From assembly GCA_035772405.1 (NCBI GenBank), contig JAYKKM010000147.1, forward strand, positions 3,078,001 through 3,142,000: 64,000 bases of DNA. The letters run 5' to 3'. This DNA comes from Chrysogorgia sp. JL179-B06. Lineage: Eukaryota; Cnidaria; Anthozoa; Scleralcyonacea; Chrysogorgiidae. This document shows positions 10,201-22,200 of this stretch, one piece after another (position 1 is the stretch's first letter; each line of letters begins with the position of its first letter). A program made the position numbers and the translations under genes. The notes under the pieces were generated by a model. That model did not search any database and was not told the origin of the DNA. It saw only the letters and a program-made list of their open reading frames with translations.

Positions 10201-13200
10201 CTAAGTATGCCTAAGGATGGCTAAGGAGGGCTAAGTATGGCTAAGGAGGGCTAAGTATGGCTGAGGAGGGCTAAGGATGGCTAAGGAGGGCTAAGGAGGG
10301 CTAAGGATAGCTAAGGAGGGATAAGGATGCCTAAGGAGAGCTAAGTATGCCTAAGGAGGGCTAAGGATGGCTAAGGAGGGCTAAGTATGCCTAAGGAGGG
10401 CTAAGGATGGCTAAGGAGGGTTAAGGAGAGCTAAGTATGCCTAAGGAGGGCTAAGTATGGCTAAGTATGCCTAAGGAGGGCTAAGGAGGGCTAAGTATGC
10501 CTAAGGATGGCTAAGGATGGCTAAGGAGGGCTAAGGAGGGCTAAGTATGCCTAAGGAGGGCTAAGGAGGGCTAAGTATGCCTAAGGAGGGCTAAGTATGC
10601 CTAAGGATGGCTAAGGAGGGCTAAGTAAGCCTAAGGAGGGCTAAGGATGGCTAAGGAGGGCTAAGGATGCCTAAGGAGGGTTAAGGAGGGCTAAGTATGC
10701 CTAAGGAGGGCTAAGTATGCCTAAGGAGGGCTAAGGATGCCTAAGGATGGCTAAGGAGGGCTAAGTATGCCTAAGGAGGGTTAAGGATGGCTAAGGAGGG
10801 CTAAGGATGGCTAAGGAGGGCTAAGGAGGGCTAAGTATGCCTAAGGAGGGCTAAGGATGGCTGAGGAGGGCTAAGGATGGCTAAGGAGGGCTAAGGAGGG
10901 CTAAGGATGGCTAAGTAGGGCTAAGGATGCCTAAGGAGAGCTAAGTATGCCTAAGGAGGGCTAAGGATGGCTAAGGAGGGCTAAGTATGCCTAAGGAGAG
11001 TTAAGGAGGGCTAAGTATGCCTAAGGAGGGCTAAGGATGGCTAAGGAGGGCTAAGGATGCCTAAGGAGGGCTAAGTATGCCTAAGGAGGGCTAAGTATGC
11101 CTAAGGATGGCTAAGGAGGGCTAAGTATGCCTAAGGAGGGTTAAGGAGGGCTAAGTATGCCTAAGGAGGGTTAAGGAGGGCTAAGTATGCCTAAGGAGGG
11201 CTAAGGATGGCTAAGGAGCTCTAAGGATGCCTAAGGAGGGCTAAGTATGCCTAAGGAGGGCTAAGGATGGCTAAGGAGGGCTAAGGATGGCTAAGGAGGG
11301 CTAAGTATGCCTAAGGAGGGCTAAGGATGGCTAAGGAGGGCTAAGGAGGGCTAAAGATGGCTAAGGAGGGCTAAGGATGGCTAAGGAGGGCTAAGTATGC
11401 CTAAGGAGGGCTAAGGAGGGCTAAGTATGCCTAAGGATGGCTAAGGATGGCTAAGGAGGGCTAAGGAGGGCTAAGTATGCCTAAGGAGGGCTAGGGAGGG
11501 CTAAGTATGCCTAAGGAGGGCTAAGTATGCCTAAGGAGAGTTAAGGAGGGCTAAGTATGCCTAAGGAGGGCTAAGGAATGGCTAAGGAGGGCTAAGGATG
11601 CTAAGGAGGGCTAAGTATGCCTAAGGCTAATGAGGGCTAAGTATGCCTAAGGATGGCTAAGGAGGGCTAAGTATGCCTAAGGAGGGCTAAGGATGGCTAA
11701 GGAGGGCTAAGTTTGCCTAAGGAGGGTTAAGGAGGGCTAAGTATGCCTAAGGAGGGCTAAGGATGGCTAAGTATGCCTAAGGAGGGTTAAGGAGGGCTAA
11801 GTATGCCTAAGGAGGGCTAAGGATGGCTAAGGAGCTCTAAGGATGCCTAAGGAGGGCTAAGTATGCCTAAGGAGGGCTAAGGATGGCTAAGGAGGGCTAA
11901 GGAGGGCTAAAGATGGCTAAGGAGGGCTAAGGAGGGCTAAGTATGCCTAAGGAGGGCTAAGGATGGCTAAGGATGGCTAACTATGCCCAAGGATGGCTAA
12001 GGAGGGCTAAGTATGCCTAAGGAGGGCTAAGGAGGGCTAAGGAGGGCTAAAGATGGCTAAGGAGGGCTAAGGATGGCTAAGGAGGCTAAGTATGCCTAAG
12101 GAGGGCTAAGGAGGGCTAAGTATGCCTAAGGAGGGCTAAGGATGGCTAAGGAGGGCTAAGGAGGGCTAAGTATGCCTAAGGAGGGCTAAGGAGGGCTAAG
12201 TATGCCTAAGGAGGGCTAAGGATGGCTAAGGAGGGCTAAGTATGCCTAAGGATGGCTAAGGAGGGCTAAGTATGCCTAAGGAGGGCTAAGGATGGCTAGG
12301 AGGGCTAAGGATGCCTAAGGAGGGTTAAGGAGGGCTAAGTATGCCTAAGGAGGGCTAAGGATGGCTAAGGAGGGCTAAGTATGCCTAAGGAGGGCTAAGG
12401 ATGGCTGAGGAGGGCTAAGGATGGCTAAGGAGGGCTAAGGAGGGCTAAGGATAGCTAAGGAGGGATAAGGATGCCTAAGGAGAGCTAAGTATGCCTAAGG
12501 AGGGCTAAGGATGGCTAAGGAGGGCTAAGTATGCCTAAGGAGGGCTAAGGATGGCTAAGGAGGGTTAAGGAGAGCTAAGTATGCCTAAGGAGGGCTAAGT
12601 ATGGCTAAGTATGCCTAAGGAGGGCTAAGGAGGGCTAAGTATGCCTAAGGATGGCTAAGGATGGCTAAGGAGGGCTAAGGAGGGCTAAGTATGCCTAAGG
12701 AGGGCTAAGGAGGGCTAAGTTATGCCTAAGGAGGGCTAAGTATGCCTAAGGATGGCTAAGGAGGGCTAAGTATGCCTAAGGAGGGCTAAGGATGGCTAAG
12801 GATGGCTAAGGATGCCTAAGGAGGGTTAAGGAGGGCTAAGTATGCCTAAGGAGGGCTAAGTATGCCTAAGGAGGGCTAAGGATGCCTAAGGATGGCTAAG
12901 GAGGGCTAAGTATGCCTAAGGAGGGTTAAGGATGGCTAAGGAGGGCTAAGGATGGCTAAGGAGGGCTAAGGAGGGCTAAGTATGCCTAAGGAGGGCTAAG
13001 GATGGCTGAGGAGGGCTAAGGATGGCTAAGGAGGGCTAAGGAGGGCTAAGGATGGCTAAGTAGGGCTAAGGATGCCTAAGGAGAGCTAAGTATGCCTAAG
13101 GAGGGCTAAGGATGGCTAAGGAGGGCTAAGTATGCCTAAGGAGAGTTAAGGAGGGCTAAGTATGCCTAAGGAGGGCTAAGGATGGCTAAGGAGGGCTAAG

Positions 13201-16200
13201 GATGCCTAAGGAGGGCTAAGTATGCCTAAGGAGGGCTAAGTATGCCTAAGGATGGCTAAGGAGGGCTAAGTATGCCTAAGGAGGGTTAAGGAGGGCTAAG
13301 TATGCCTAAGGAGGGTTAAGGAGGGCTAAGTATGCCTAAGGAGGGCTAAGGATGGCTAAGGAGCTCTAAGGATGCCTAAGGAGGGCTAAGTATGCCTAAG
13401 GAGGGCTAAGGATGGCTAAGGAGGGCTAAGGATGGCTAAGGAGGGCTAAGTATGCCTAAGGAGGGCTAAGGATGGCTAAGGAGGGCTAAGGAGGGCTAAA
13501 GATGGCTAAGGAGGGCTAAGGATGGCTAAGGAGGGCTAAGTATGCCTAAGGAGGGCTAAGGAGGGCTAAGTATGCCTAAGGATGGCTAAGGATGGCTAAG
13601 GAGGGCTAAGGAGGGCTAAGTATGCCTAAGGAGGGCTAGGGGAGGGCTAAGTATGCCTAAGGAGGGCTTAAGTATGCCTAAGGAGAGTTAAGGAGGGCTA
13701 AGTATGCCTAAGGAGGGCTAAGGATGGCTAAGGAGGGCTAAGGATGCCTAAGGAGGGCTAAGTATGCCTAATGAGGGCTAAGTATGCCTAAGGATGGCTA
13801 AGGAGGGCTAAGTATGCCTAAGGAGGGCTAAGGATGGCTAAGGAGGGCTAAGTTTGCCTAAGGAGGGTTAAGGAGGGCTAAGTATGCCTAAGGAGGGCTA
13901 AGGATGGTAAGGAGCTCTAAGGATGCCTAAGGAGGGCTAAGTATGCCTAAGGAGGGCTAAGGATGGCTAAGGAGGGCTAAGGATGGCTAAGGAGGGCTAA
14001 GTATGCCTAAGGAGGGCTAAGGATGGCTAAGGAGGGCTAAGGAGGGCTAAAGATGGCTAAGGAGGGCTAAGGAGGGCTAAGTATGCCTAAGGAGGGCTAA
14101 GGAGGGCTAAGTATGCCTAAGGATGGCTAAGGAGGGCTAAGGAGGGCTAAGTATGCCTAAGGAGGGCTAGGGAGGGCTAAGTATGCCTAAGGATGGCTAA
14201 GGAGGGCTAAGTATGCCTAAGGAGGGCTAAGGATGGCTAAGGAGGGCTAAGGATGCCTAAGGAGGGTTAAGGAGGGCTAAGTATGCCTAAAGAGGGTTAA
14301 GGATGGCTAAGGAGGGCTAAGTATGCCTAAGGATGGCTATGGATGGCTAAGGAGGGCTAAGGATGGCTAAGGAGGGCTAAGTATGCCTAAGGAGGGCTAA
14401 GGATGCCTAAGGATGGCTAAGGAGGGCTAAGTATGCCTAAGGAGGGCTAAGGATGGCTAAGGAGGGCTAAGGATGGCTAAGGAGGGCTAAGGAGGGCTAA
14501 GTATGCCTAAGGAGGGCTAAGGATGGCTGGAGGAGGGCTAAGGATGGCTAAGGAGGGCTAAGGAGGGCTAAGGATGGCTAAGGAGGGCTAAGGATGCCTA
14601 AGGAGAGCTAAGTATGCCTAAGGAGGGCTAAGGATGGCTAAGGAGGGCTAAGTATGCCTAAGGAGGGTTAAGGAGGGCTAAGTATGCCTAAGGAGGGCTA
14701 AGGATGGCTAAGGAGGGCTAAGGATGCCTAAGGAGGGCTAAGTATGCCTAAGGAGGGCTAAGTATGCCTAAGGATGGCTAAGGAGGGCTAAGTATGCCTA
14801 AGGAGGGCTAAGGATGGCTAAGGAGGGCTAAGTATGCCTAAGGAGGGTTAAGGAGGGCTAAGTATGCCTAAGGAGGGTTAAGGAGTGCTAAGTATGCCTA
14901 AGGAGGGCTAAGGATGGCTAAGGAGCTCTAAGGATGCCTAAGGAGGGCTAAGGATGGCTAAGGTAAGGAGGGCTAAAGATGGCTAAGGAGGGCTAAGTAT
15001 GCCTAAGGAGGGCTAAGGATGGCTAAGGAGGGCTAAGGAGGGCTAAAGATGGCTAAGGAGGGCTAAGGATGGCTAAGGAGGGCTAAGTATGCCTAAGGAG
15101 GGCTAAGGAGGGCTAAGTATGCCTAAGGATGGCTAAGGATGGCTAAGGAGGGCTAAGGAGGGCTAAGTATGCCTAAAGAGGGCTACGGAGGGCTAAGTAT
15201 GCCTAAGGAGGGCTAAGTATGCCTAAGGATGGCTAAGGAGGGCTAAGTATGCCTAAGGAGGGCTAAGGATGGCTAAGGAGGGCTAAGGATGCCTAAGGAG
15301 GGTTAAGGAGGGCTATGTATGCCTAAGGAGGGCTAAGGATGGCTAAGGAGGGCTAAGTATGCCTAAGGATGGCTATGGATGGCTAAGGAGGGCTAAGGAG
15401 GGCTAAGGATGGCTAAGGAGGCTAAGTATGCCTAAGGAGGGCTAAGGATGCCTAAGGAGGGCTAAGGATGGCTGAGGAGGGCTAAGGAGGGCTAAGGAGG
15501 ACTAAGGATGGCTAAGGAGGGCTAAGTATGCCTAAGGATGGCTAAGGAGGGCTAAGTATGCCTAAGGAGGGCTAAGGATGGCTGAGGAGGGCTAAGGATG
15601 CCTAAGGAGGGTTAAGGAGGGCTAAGTATGCCTAAGGAGGGCTAAGGATGGCTAAGAAGGGCTAAGTATGCCTAAGGATGGCTATGGATGGCTAAGGAGG
15701 GCTAAGGAGGGCTGAGGATGGCTTAGGAGGGCTAAGTATGCCTAAGGATGGCTAAGGATGCCTAAGGAGGGCTAAGGATGGCTGAGGAGGGCTAAGGAGG
15801 GCTAAGGAGGACTAAGGATGGCTAAGGATGGCTAAGGAGGGCTAAGTATGCCTAAGGATGGCTAAGGAAGGCTAAGTATGCCTAAGGAGGGCTAAGGATG
15901 GCTAAGGATGCCTAAGGAGGGTTAAGGAGGGCTAAGTATGCCTAAGGAGGGCTAAGGATTGCTGAGGAGGGCTAAGTATGCCTAAGGATGGCTATGGATG
16001 GCTAAGGAGGGCTAAGGAGGGCTAAGGATGGCAAAGGAGGGCTAAGTATGCCTAAGGAGGGCTAAGGATGCCTAAGGAGGGCTAAGGATGGCTGAGGAGG
16101 GCTAAGGATGGCTAAGGAGGGCTAATGATGGCTAAGGAGGGCTAAGGAGGGCTAAGTATGCCTAAGGATGGCTAAGGATGGCTAAGAAGGGCTAAGGAGG

Positions 16201-19200
16201 GCTAAGTATGCCTAAGGAGGGCTAAGGAGGGCTAAGTATGCCTAAGGAGGGCTAAGTATGCCTAAGGATGGCTAAGGAGGGCTAAGTATGCCTAAGGAGG
16301 GCTAAGGATGGCTAAGGAGGGCTAAGGATGCCTAACGAGGGTTAAGGAGGGCTAAGTATGCCTAAGGAGGGCTAAGGATGGCTAAGGAGGGCTAAGTATG
16401 CCTAAGGATGGCTGAGGAGGGCTAAGGAGGGCTAAGGAGGACTAAGGATTGCTAAGGAGGGCTAAGTATGCCTAAGGATACCTAAGCAGGGCTAAGGAGG
16501 GCTAAGTATGCCTAAGGATGGCTAAGGAGGGCTAAGGATGCCTAAGGATGGCTGAGGAGGGCTAAGGAGGGCTAAGGAGGACTAAGGATGGCTAAGGAGG
16601 GCTAAGGATGGCTAAGGAGGGCTAAGGATGGCTAAGAAGGGCTAAGTATGCCTAAGGATGGCTATGGATGGCTAAGGAGGGCTAAGGAGGGCTAAGGAGG
16701 GCTAAGGATGGCTAAGGAGGGCTAAGTATGCCTAAGGATGCCTAAGGAGGGCTAAGGATGGCTGAGGAGGGCTAAGGAGGGCTAAGGAGGACTAAGTATG
16801 CCTAAGGAGGGCTAAGTATGCCTAAGGATGGCTAAGGATGGCTAAGGATGGCTAAGGATGCCTAAGGAGGGTTAAGGAGGGCTAAGTATGCCTAAGGAGG
16901 GCTAAGGATGGCTAAGGAGGGCTAAGTATGCCTAAGGATGGCTATGGATGGCTAAGGAGGGCTAAGGAGGGCTAAGGATGGCAAAGGAGGGCTAAGTATG
17001 CCTAAGGAGGGCTAAGGATGCCTAAGGAGGGCTAAGGATGGCTGAGGAGGGCTAAGGATGGCTAAGGAGGGCTAATGATGGCTAAGGAGGGCTAAGGAGG
17101 GCTAAGTATGCCTAAGGATGGCTAAGGATGGCTAAGAAGGGCTAAGGAGGGCTAAGTATGCCTAAGGATGGCTAAGGAGGGCTAAGTATGCCTAAGGAGG
17201 GCTAAGGATGGCTGAGGAGGGCTAAGGATGGCTAAGGAGGGCTAAGGAGGGCTAAGGATAGCTAAGGAGGGATAAGGATGCCTAAGGAGAGCTAAGTATG
17301 CCTAAGGAGGGCTAAGGATGGCTAAGGAGGGCTAAGTATGCCTAAGGAGGGCTAAGGATGGCTAAGGAGGGTTAAGGAGAGCTAAGTATGCCTAAGGAGG
17401 GCTAAGTATGGCTAAGTATGCCTAAGGAGGGCTAAGGAGGGCTAAGTATGCCTAAGGATGGCTAAGGATGGCTAAGGAGGGCTAAGGAGGGCTAAGTATG
17501 CCTAAGGAGGGCTAAGGAGGGCTAAGTATGCCTAAGGAGGGCTAAGTATGCCTAAGGATGGCTAAGGAGGGCTAAGTATGCCTAAGGAGGGCTAAGGATG
17601 GCTAAGGAGGGCTAAGGATGCCTAAGGAGGGTTAAGGAGGGCTAAGTATGCCTAAGGAGGGCTAAGTATGCCTAAGGAGGGCTAAGGATGCCTAAGGATG
17701 GCTAAGGAGGGCTAAGTATGCCTAAGGAGGGTTAAGGATGGCTAAGGAGGGCTAAGGATGGCTAAGGAGGGCTAAGGAGGGCTAAGTATGCCTAAGGAGG
17801 GCTAAGGATGGCTGAGGAGGGCTAAGGATGGCTAAGGAGGGCTAAGGAGGGCTAAGGATGGCTAAGTAGGGCTAAGGATGCCTAAGGAGAGCTAAGTATG
17901 CCTAAGGAGGGCTAAGGATGGCTAAGGAGGGCTAAGTATGCCTAAGGAGAGTTAAGGAGGGCTAAGTAATGCCTAAGGAGGGCTAAGGATGGCTAAGGAG
18001 GGCTAAGGATGCCTAAGGAGGGCTAAGTATGCCTAAGGAGGGCTAAGTATGCCTAAGGATGGCTAAGGAGGGCTAAGTATGCCTAAGGAGGGTTAAGGAG
18101 GGCTAAGTATGCCTAAGGAGGGTTAAGGAGGGCTAAGTATGCCTAAGGAGGGCTAAGGATGGCTAAGGAGCTCTAAGGATGCCTAAGGAGGGCTAAGTAT
18201 GCCTAAGGAGGGCTAAGGATGGCTAAGGAGGGCTAAGGATGGCTAAGGAGGGCTAAGTATGCCTAAGGAGGGCTAAGGATGGCTAAGGAGGGCTAAGGAG
18301 GGCTAAAGATGGCTAAGGAGGGCTAAGGATGGCTAAGGAGGGCTAAGTATGCCTAAGGAGGGCTAAGGAGGGCTAAGTATGCCTAAGGATGGCTAAGGAT
18401 GGCTAAGGAGGGCTAAGGAGGGCTAAGTATGCCTAAGGAGGGCTAGGGAGGGCTAAGTATGCCTAAGGAGGGCTAAGTATGCCTAAGGAGAGTTAAGGAG
18501 GGCTAAGTATGCCTAAGGAGGGCTAAGGATGGCTAAGGAGGGCTAAGGATGCCTAAGGAGGGCTAAGTATGCCTAATGAGGGCTAAGTATGCCTAAGGAT
18601 GGCTAAGGAGGGCTAAGTATGCCTAAGGAGGGCTAAGGATGGCTAAGGAGGGCTAAGTTTGCCTAAGGAGGGTTAAGGAGGGCTAAGTATGCCTAAGGAG
18701 GGTTAAGGAGGGCTAAGTATGCCTAAGGAGGGCTAAGGATGGTAAGGAGCTCTAAGGATGCCTAAGGAGGGCTAAGTATGCCTAAGGAGGGCTAAGGATG
18801 GCTAAGGAGGGCTAAGGATGGCTAAGGAGGGCTAAGTATGCCTAAGGAGGGCTAAGGATGGCTAAGGAGGGCTAAGGAGGGCTAAAGATGGCTAAGGAGG
18901 GCTAAGGAGGGCTAAGTATGCCTAAGGAGGGCTAAGGAGGGCTAAGTATGCCTAAGGATGGCTAAGGAGGGCTAAGGAGGGCTAAGTATGCCTAAGGAGG
19001 GCTAGGGAGGGCTAAGTATGCCTAAGGATGGCTAAGGAGGGCTAAGTATGCCTAAGGAGGGCTAAGGATGGCTAAGGAGGGCTAAGGATGCCTAAGGAGG
19101 GTTAAGGAGGGCTAAGTATGCCTAAAGAGGGCTAAGGATGGCTAAGGAGGGCTAAGTATGCCTAAGGATGGCTATGGATGGCTAAGGAGGGCTAAGGATG

Positions 19201-22200
19201 GCTAAGGAGGGCTAAGTATGCCTAAGGAGGGCTAAGGATGCCTAAGGATGGCTAAGGAGGGCTAAGTATGCCTAAGGAGGGCTAAGGATGGCTAAGGAGG
19301 GCTAAGGATGGCTAAGGAGGGCTAAGGAGGGCTAAGTATGCCTAAGGAGGGCTAAGGATGGCTGAGGAGGGCTAAGGATGGCTAAGGAGGGCTAAGGAGG
19401 GCTAAGGATGGCTAAGGAGGGCTAAGGATGCCTAAGGAGAGCTAAGTATGCCTAAGGAGGGCTAAGGATGGCTAAGGAGGGCTAAGTATGCCTAAGGAGG
19501 GTTAAGGAGGGCTAAGTATGCCTAAGGAGGGCTAAGGATGGCTAAGGAGGGCTAAGGATGCCTAAGGAGGGCTAAGTATGCCTAAGGAGGGCTAAGTATG
19601 CCTAAGGATGGCTAAGGAGGGCTAAGTATGCCTAAGGAGGGCTAAGGATGGCTAAGGAGGGCTAAGTATGCCTAAGGAGGGTTAAGGAGGGCTAAGTATG
19701 CCTAAGGAGGGTTAAGGAGGGCTAAGTATGCCTAAGGAGGGCTAAGGATGGCTAAGGAGCTCTAAGGATGCCTAAGGAGGGCTAAGGATGGCTAAGGTAA
19801 GGAGGGCTAAAGATGGCTAAGGAGGGCTAAGTATGCCTAAGGAGGGCTAAGGATGGCTAAGGAGGGCTAAGGAGGGCTAAAGATGGCTAAGGAGGGCTAA
19901 GGATGGCTAAGGAGGGCTAAGTATGCCTAAGGAGGGCTAAGGAGGGCTAAGTATGCCTAAGGATGGCTAAGGATGGCTAAGGAGGGCTAAGGAGGGCTAA
20001 GTATGCCTAAAGAGGGCTACGGAGGGCTAAGTATGCCTAAGGAGGGCTAAGTATGCCTAAGGATGGCTAAGGAGGGCTAAGTATGCCTAAGGAGGGCTAA
20101 GGATGGCTAAGGAGGGCTAAGGATGCCTAAGGAGGGTTAAGGAGGGCTATGTATGCCTAAGGAGGGCTAAGGATGGCTAAGGAGGGCTAAGTATGCCTAA
20201 GGATGGCTATGGATGGCTAAGGAGGGCTAAGGAGGGCTAAGGATGGCTAAGGAGGCTAAGTATGCCTAAGGAGGGCTAAGGATACCTAAGGAGGGCTAAG
20301 GATGGCTGAGGAGGGCTAAAGGAGGGCTAAGGAGGACTAAGGATGGCTAAGGAGGGCTAAGTATGCCTAAGGATGGCTAAGGAGGGCTAAGTATGCCTAA
20401 GGAGGGCTAAGGATGGCTAAGGAGGGCTAAGGATGCCTAAGGAGGGTTAAGGAGGGCTAAGTATGCCTAAGGAGGGCTAAGGATGGCTAAGAAGGGCTAA
20501 GTATGCCTAAGGATGGCTATGGATGGCTAAGGAGGGCTAAGGAGGGCTAAGGATGGCTTAGGAGGGCTAAGTATGCCTAAGGAGGGCTAAGGATGCCTAA
20601 GGAGGGCTAAGGATGGCTGAGGAGGGCTAAGGAGGGCTAAGGAGGACTAAGGATGGCTAAGGATGGCTAAGGAGGGCTAAGTATGCCTAAGGATGGCTAA
20701 GGATGGCTAAGGAGGGCTAAGGAGGGCTAAGTATGCCTAAAGAGGGCTACGGAGGGCTAAGTATGCCTAAGGAGGGCTAAGTATGCCTAAGGATGGCTAA
20801 GGAGGGCTAAGTATGCCTAAGGAGGGCTAAGGATGGCTAAGGAGGGCTAAGGATGCCTAAGGAGGGTTAAGGAGGGCTATGTATGCCTAAGGAGGGCTAA
20901 GGATGGCTAAGGAGGGCTAAGTATGCCTAAGGATGGCTATGGATGGCTAAGGAGGGCTAAGGAGGGCTAAGGATGGCTAAGGAGGCTAAGTATGCCTAAG
21001 GAGGGCTAAGGATGCCTAAGGAGGGCTAAGGATGGCTGAGGAGGGCTAAGGAGGGCTAAGGAGGACTAAGGATGGCTAAGGAGGGCTAAGTATGCCTAAG
21101 GATGGCTAAGGAGGGCTAAGTATGCCTAAGGAGGGCTAAGGATGGCTAAGGAGGGCTAAGGATGCCTAAGGAGGGTTAAGGAGGGCTAAGTATGCCTAAG
21201 GAGGGCTAAGGATGGCTAAGAAGGGCTAAGTATGCCTAAGGATGGCTATGGATGGCTAAGGAGGGCTAAGGAGGGCTAAGGATGACTTAGGAGGGCTAAG
21301 TATGCCTAAGGAGGGCTAAGGATGCCTAAGGAGGGCTAAGGATGGCTGAGGAGGGCTAAGGAGGGCTAAGGAGGACTAAGGATGGCTAAGGATGGCTAAG
21401 GAGGGCTAAGTATGCCTAAGGATGGCTAAGGAAGGCTAAGTATGCCTAAGGAGGGCTAAGGATGGCTAAGGATGCCTAAGGAGGGTTAAGGAGGGCTAAG
21501 TATGCCTAAGGAGGGCTAAGGATGGCTGAGGAGGGCTAAGTATGCCTAAGGATGGCTATGGATGGCTAAGGAGGGCTAAGGAGGGCTAAGGATGGCAAAG
21601 GAGGGCTAAGTATGCCTAAGGAGGGCTAAGGATGCCTAAGGAGGGCTAAGGATGGCTGAGGAGGGCTAAGGATGGCTAAGGAGGGCTAATGATGACTAAG
21701 GAGGGCTAAGGAGGGCTAAGTATGCCTAAGGATGGCTAAGGATGGCTAAGAAGGGCTAAGGAGGGCTAAGTATGCCTAAGGAGGGCTAAGGAGGGCTAAG
21801 TATGCCTAAGGAGGGCTAAGTATGCCTAAGGATGGCTAAGGAGGGCTAAGTATGCCTAAGGATGGCTAAGGAGGGCTAAGGATGCCTAAGGATGGCTGAG
21901 GAGGGCTAAGGAGGGCTAAGGAGGACTAAGGATGGCTAAGGAGGGCTAAGGATGGCTAAGGAGGGCTAAGGATGGCTAAGAAGGGCTAAGTATGCCTAAG
22001 GATGGCTATGGATGGCTAAGGAGGGCTAAGGAGGGCTAAGGAGGGCTAAGGATGGCTAAGGAGGGCTAAGTATGCCTAAGGATGCCTAAGGAGGGCTAAG
22101 GATGGCTGAGGAGGGCTAAGGAGGGCTAAGGAGGACTAAGTATGCCTAAGGAGGGCTAAGTATGCCTAAGGATGGCTAAGGATGGCTAAGGATGGCTAAG

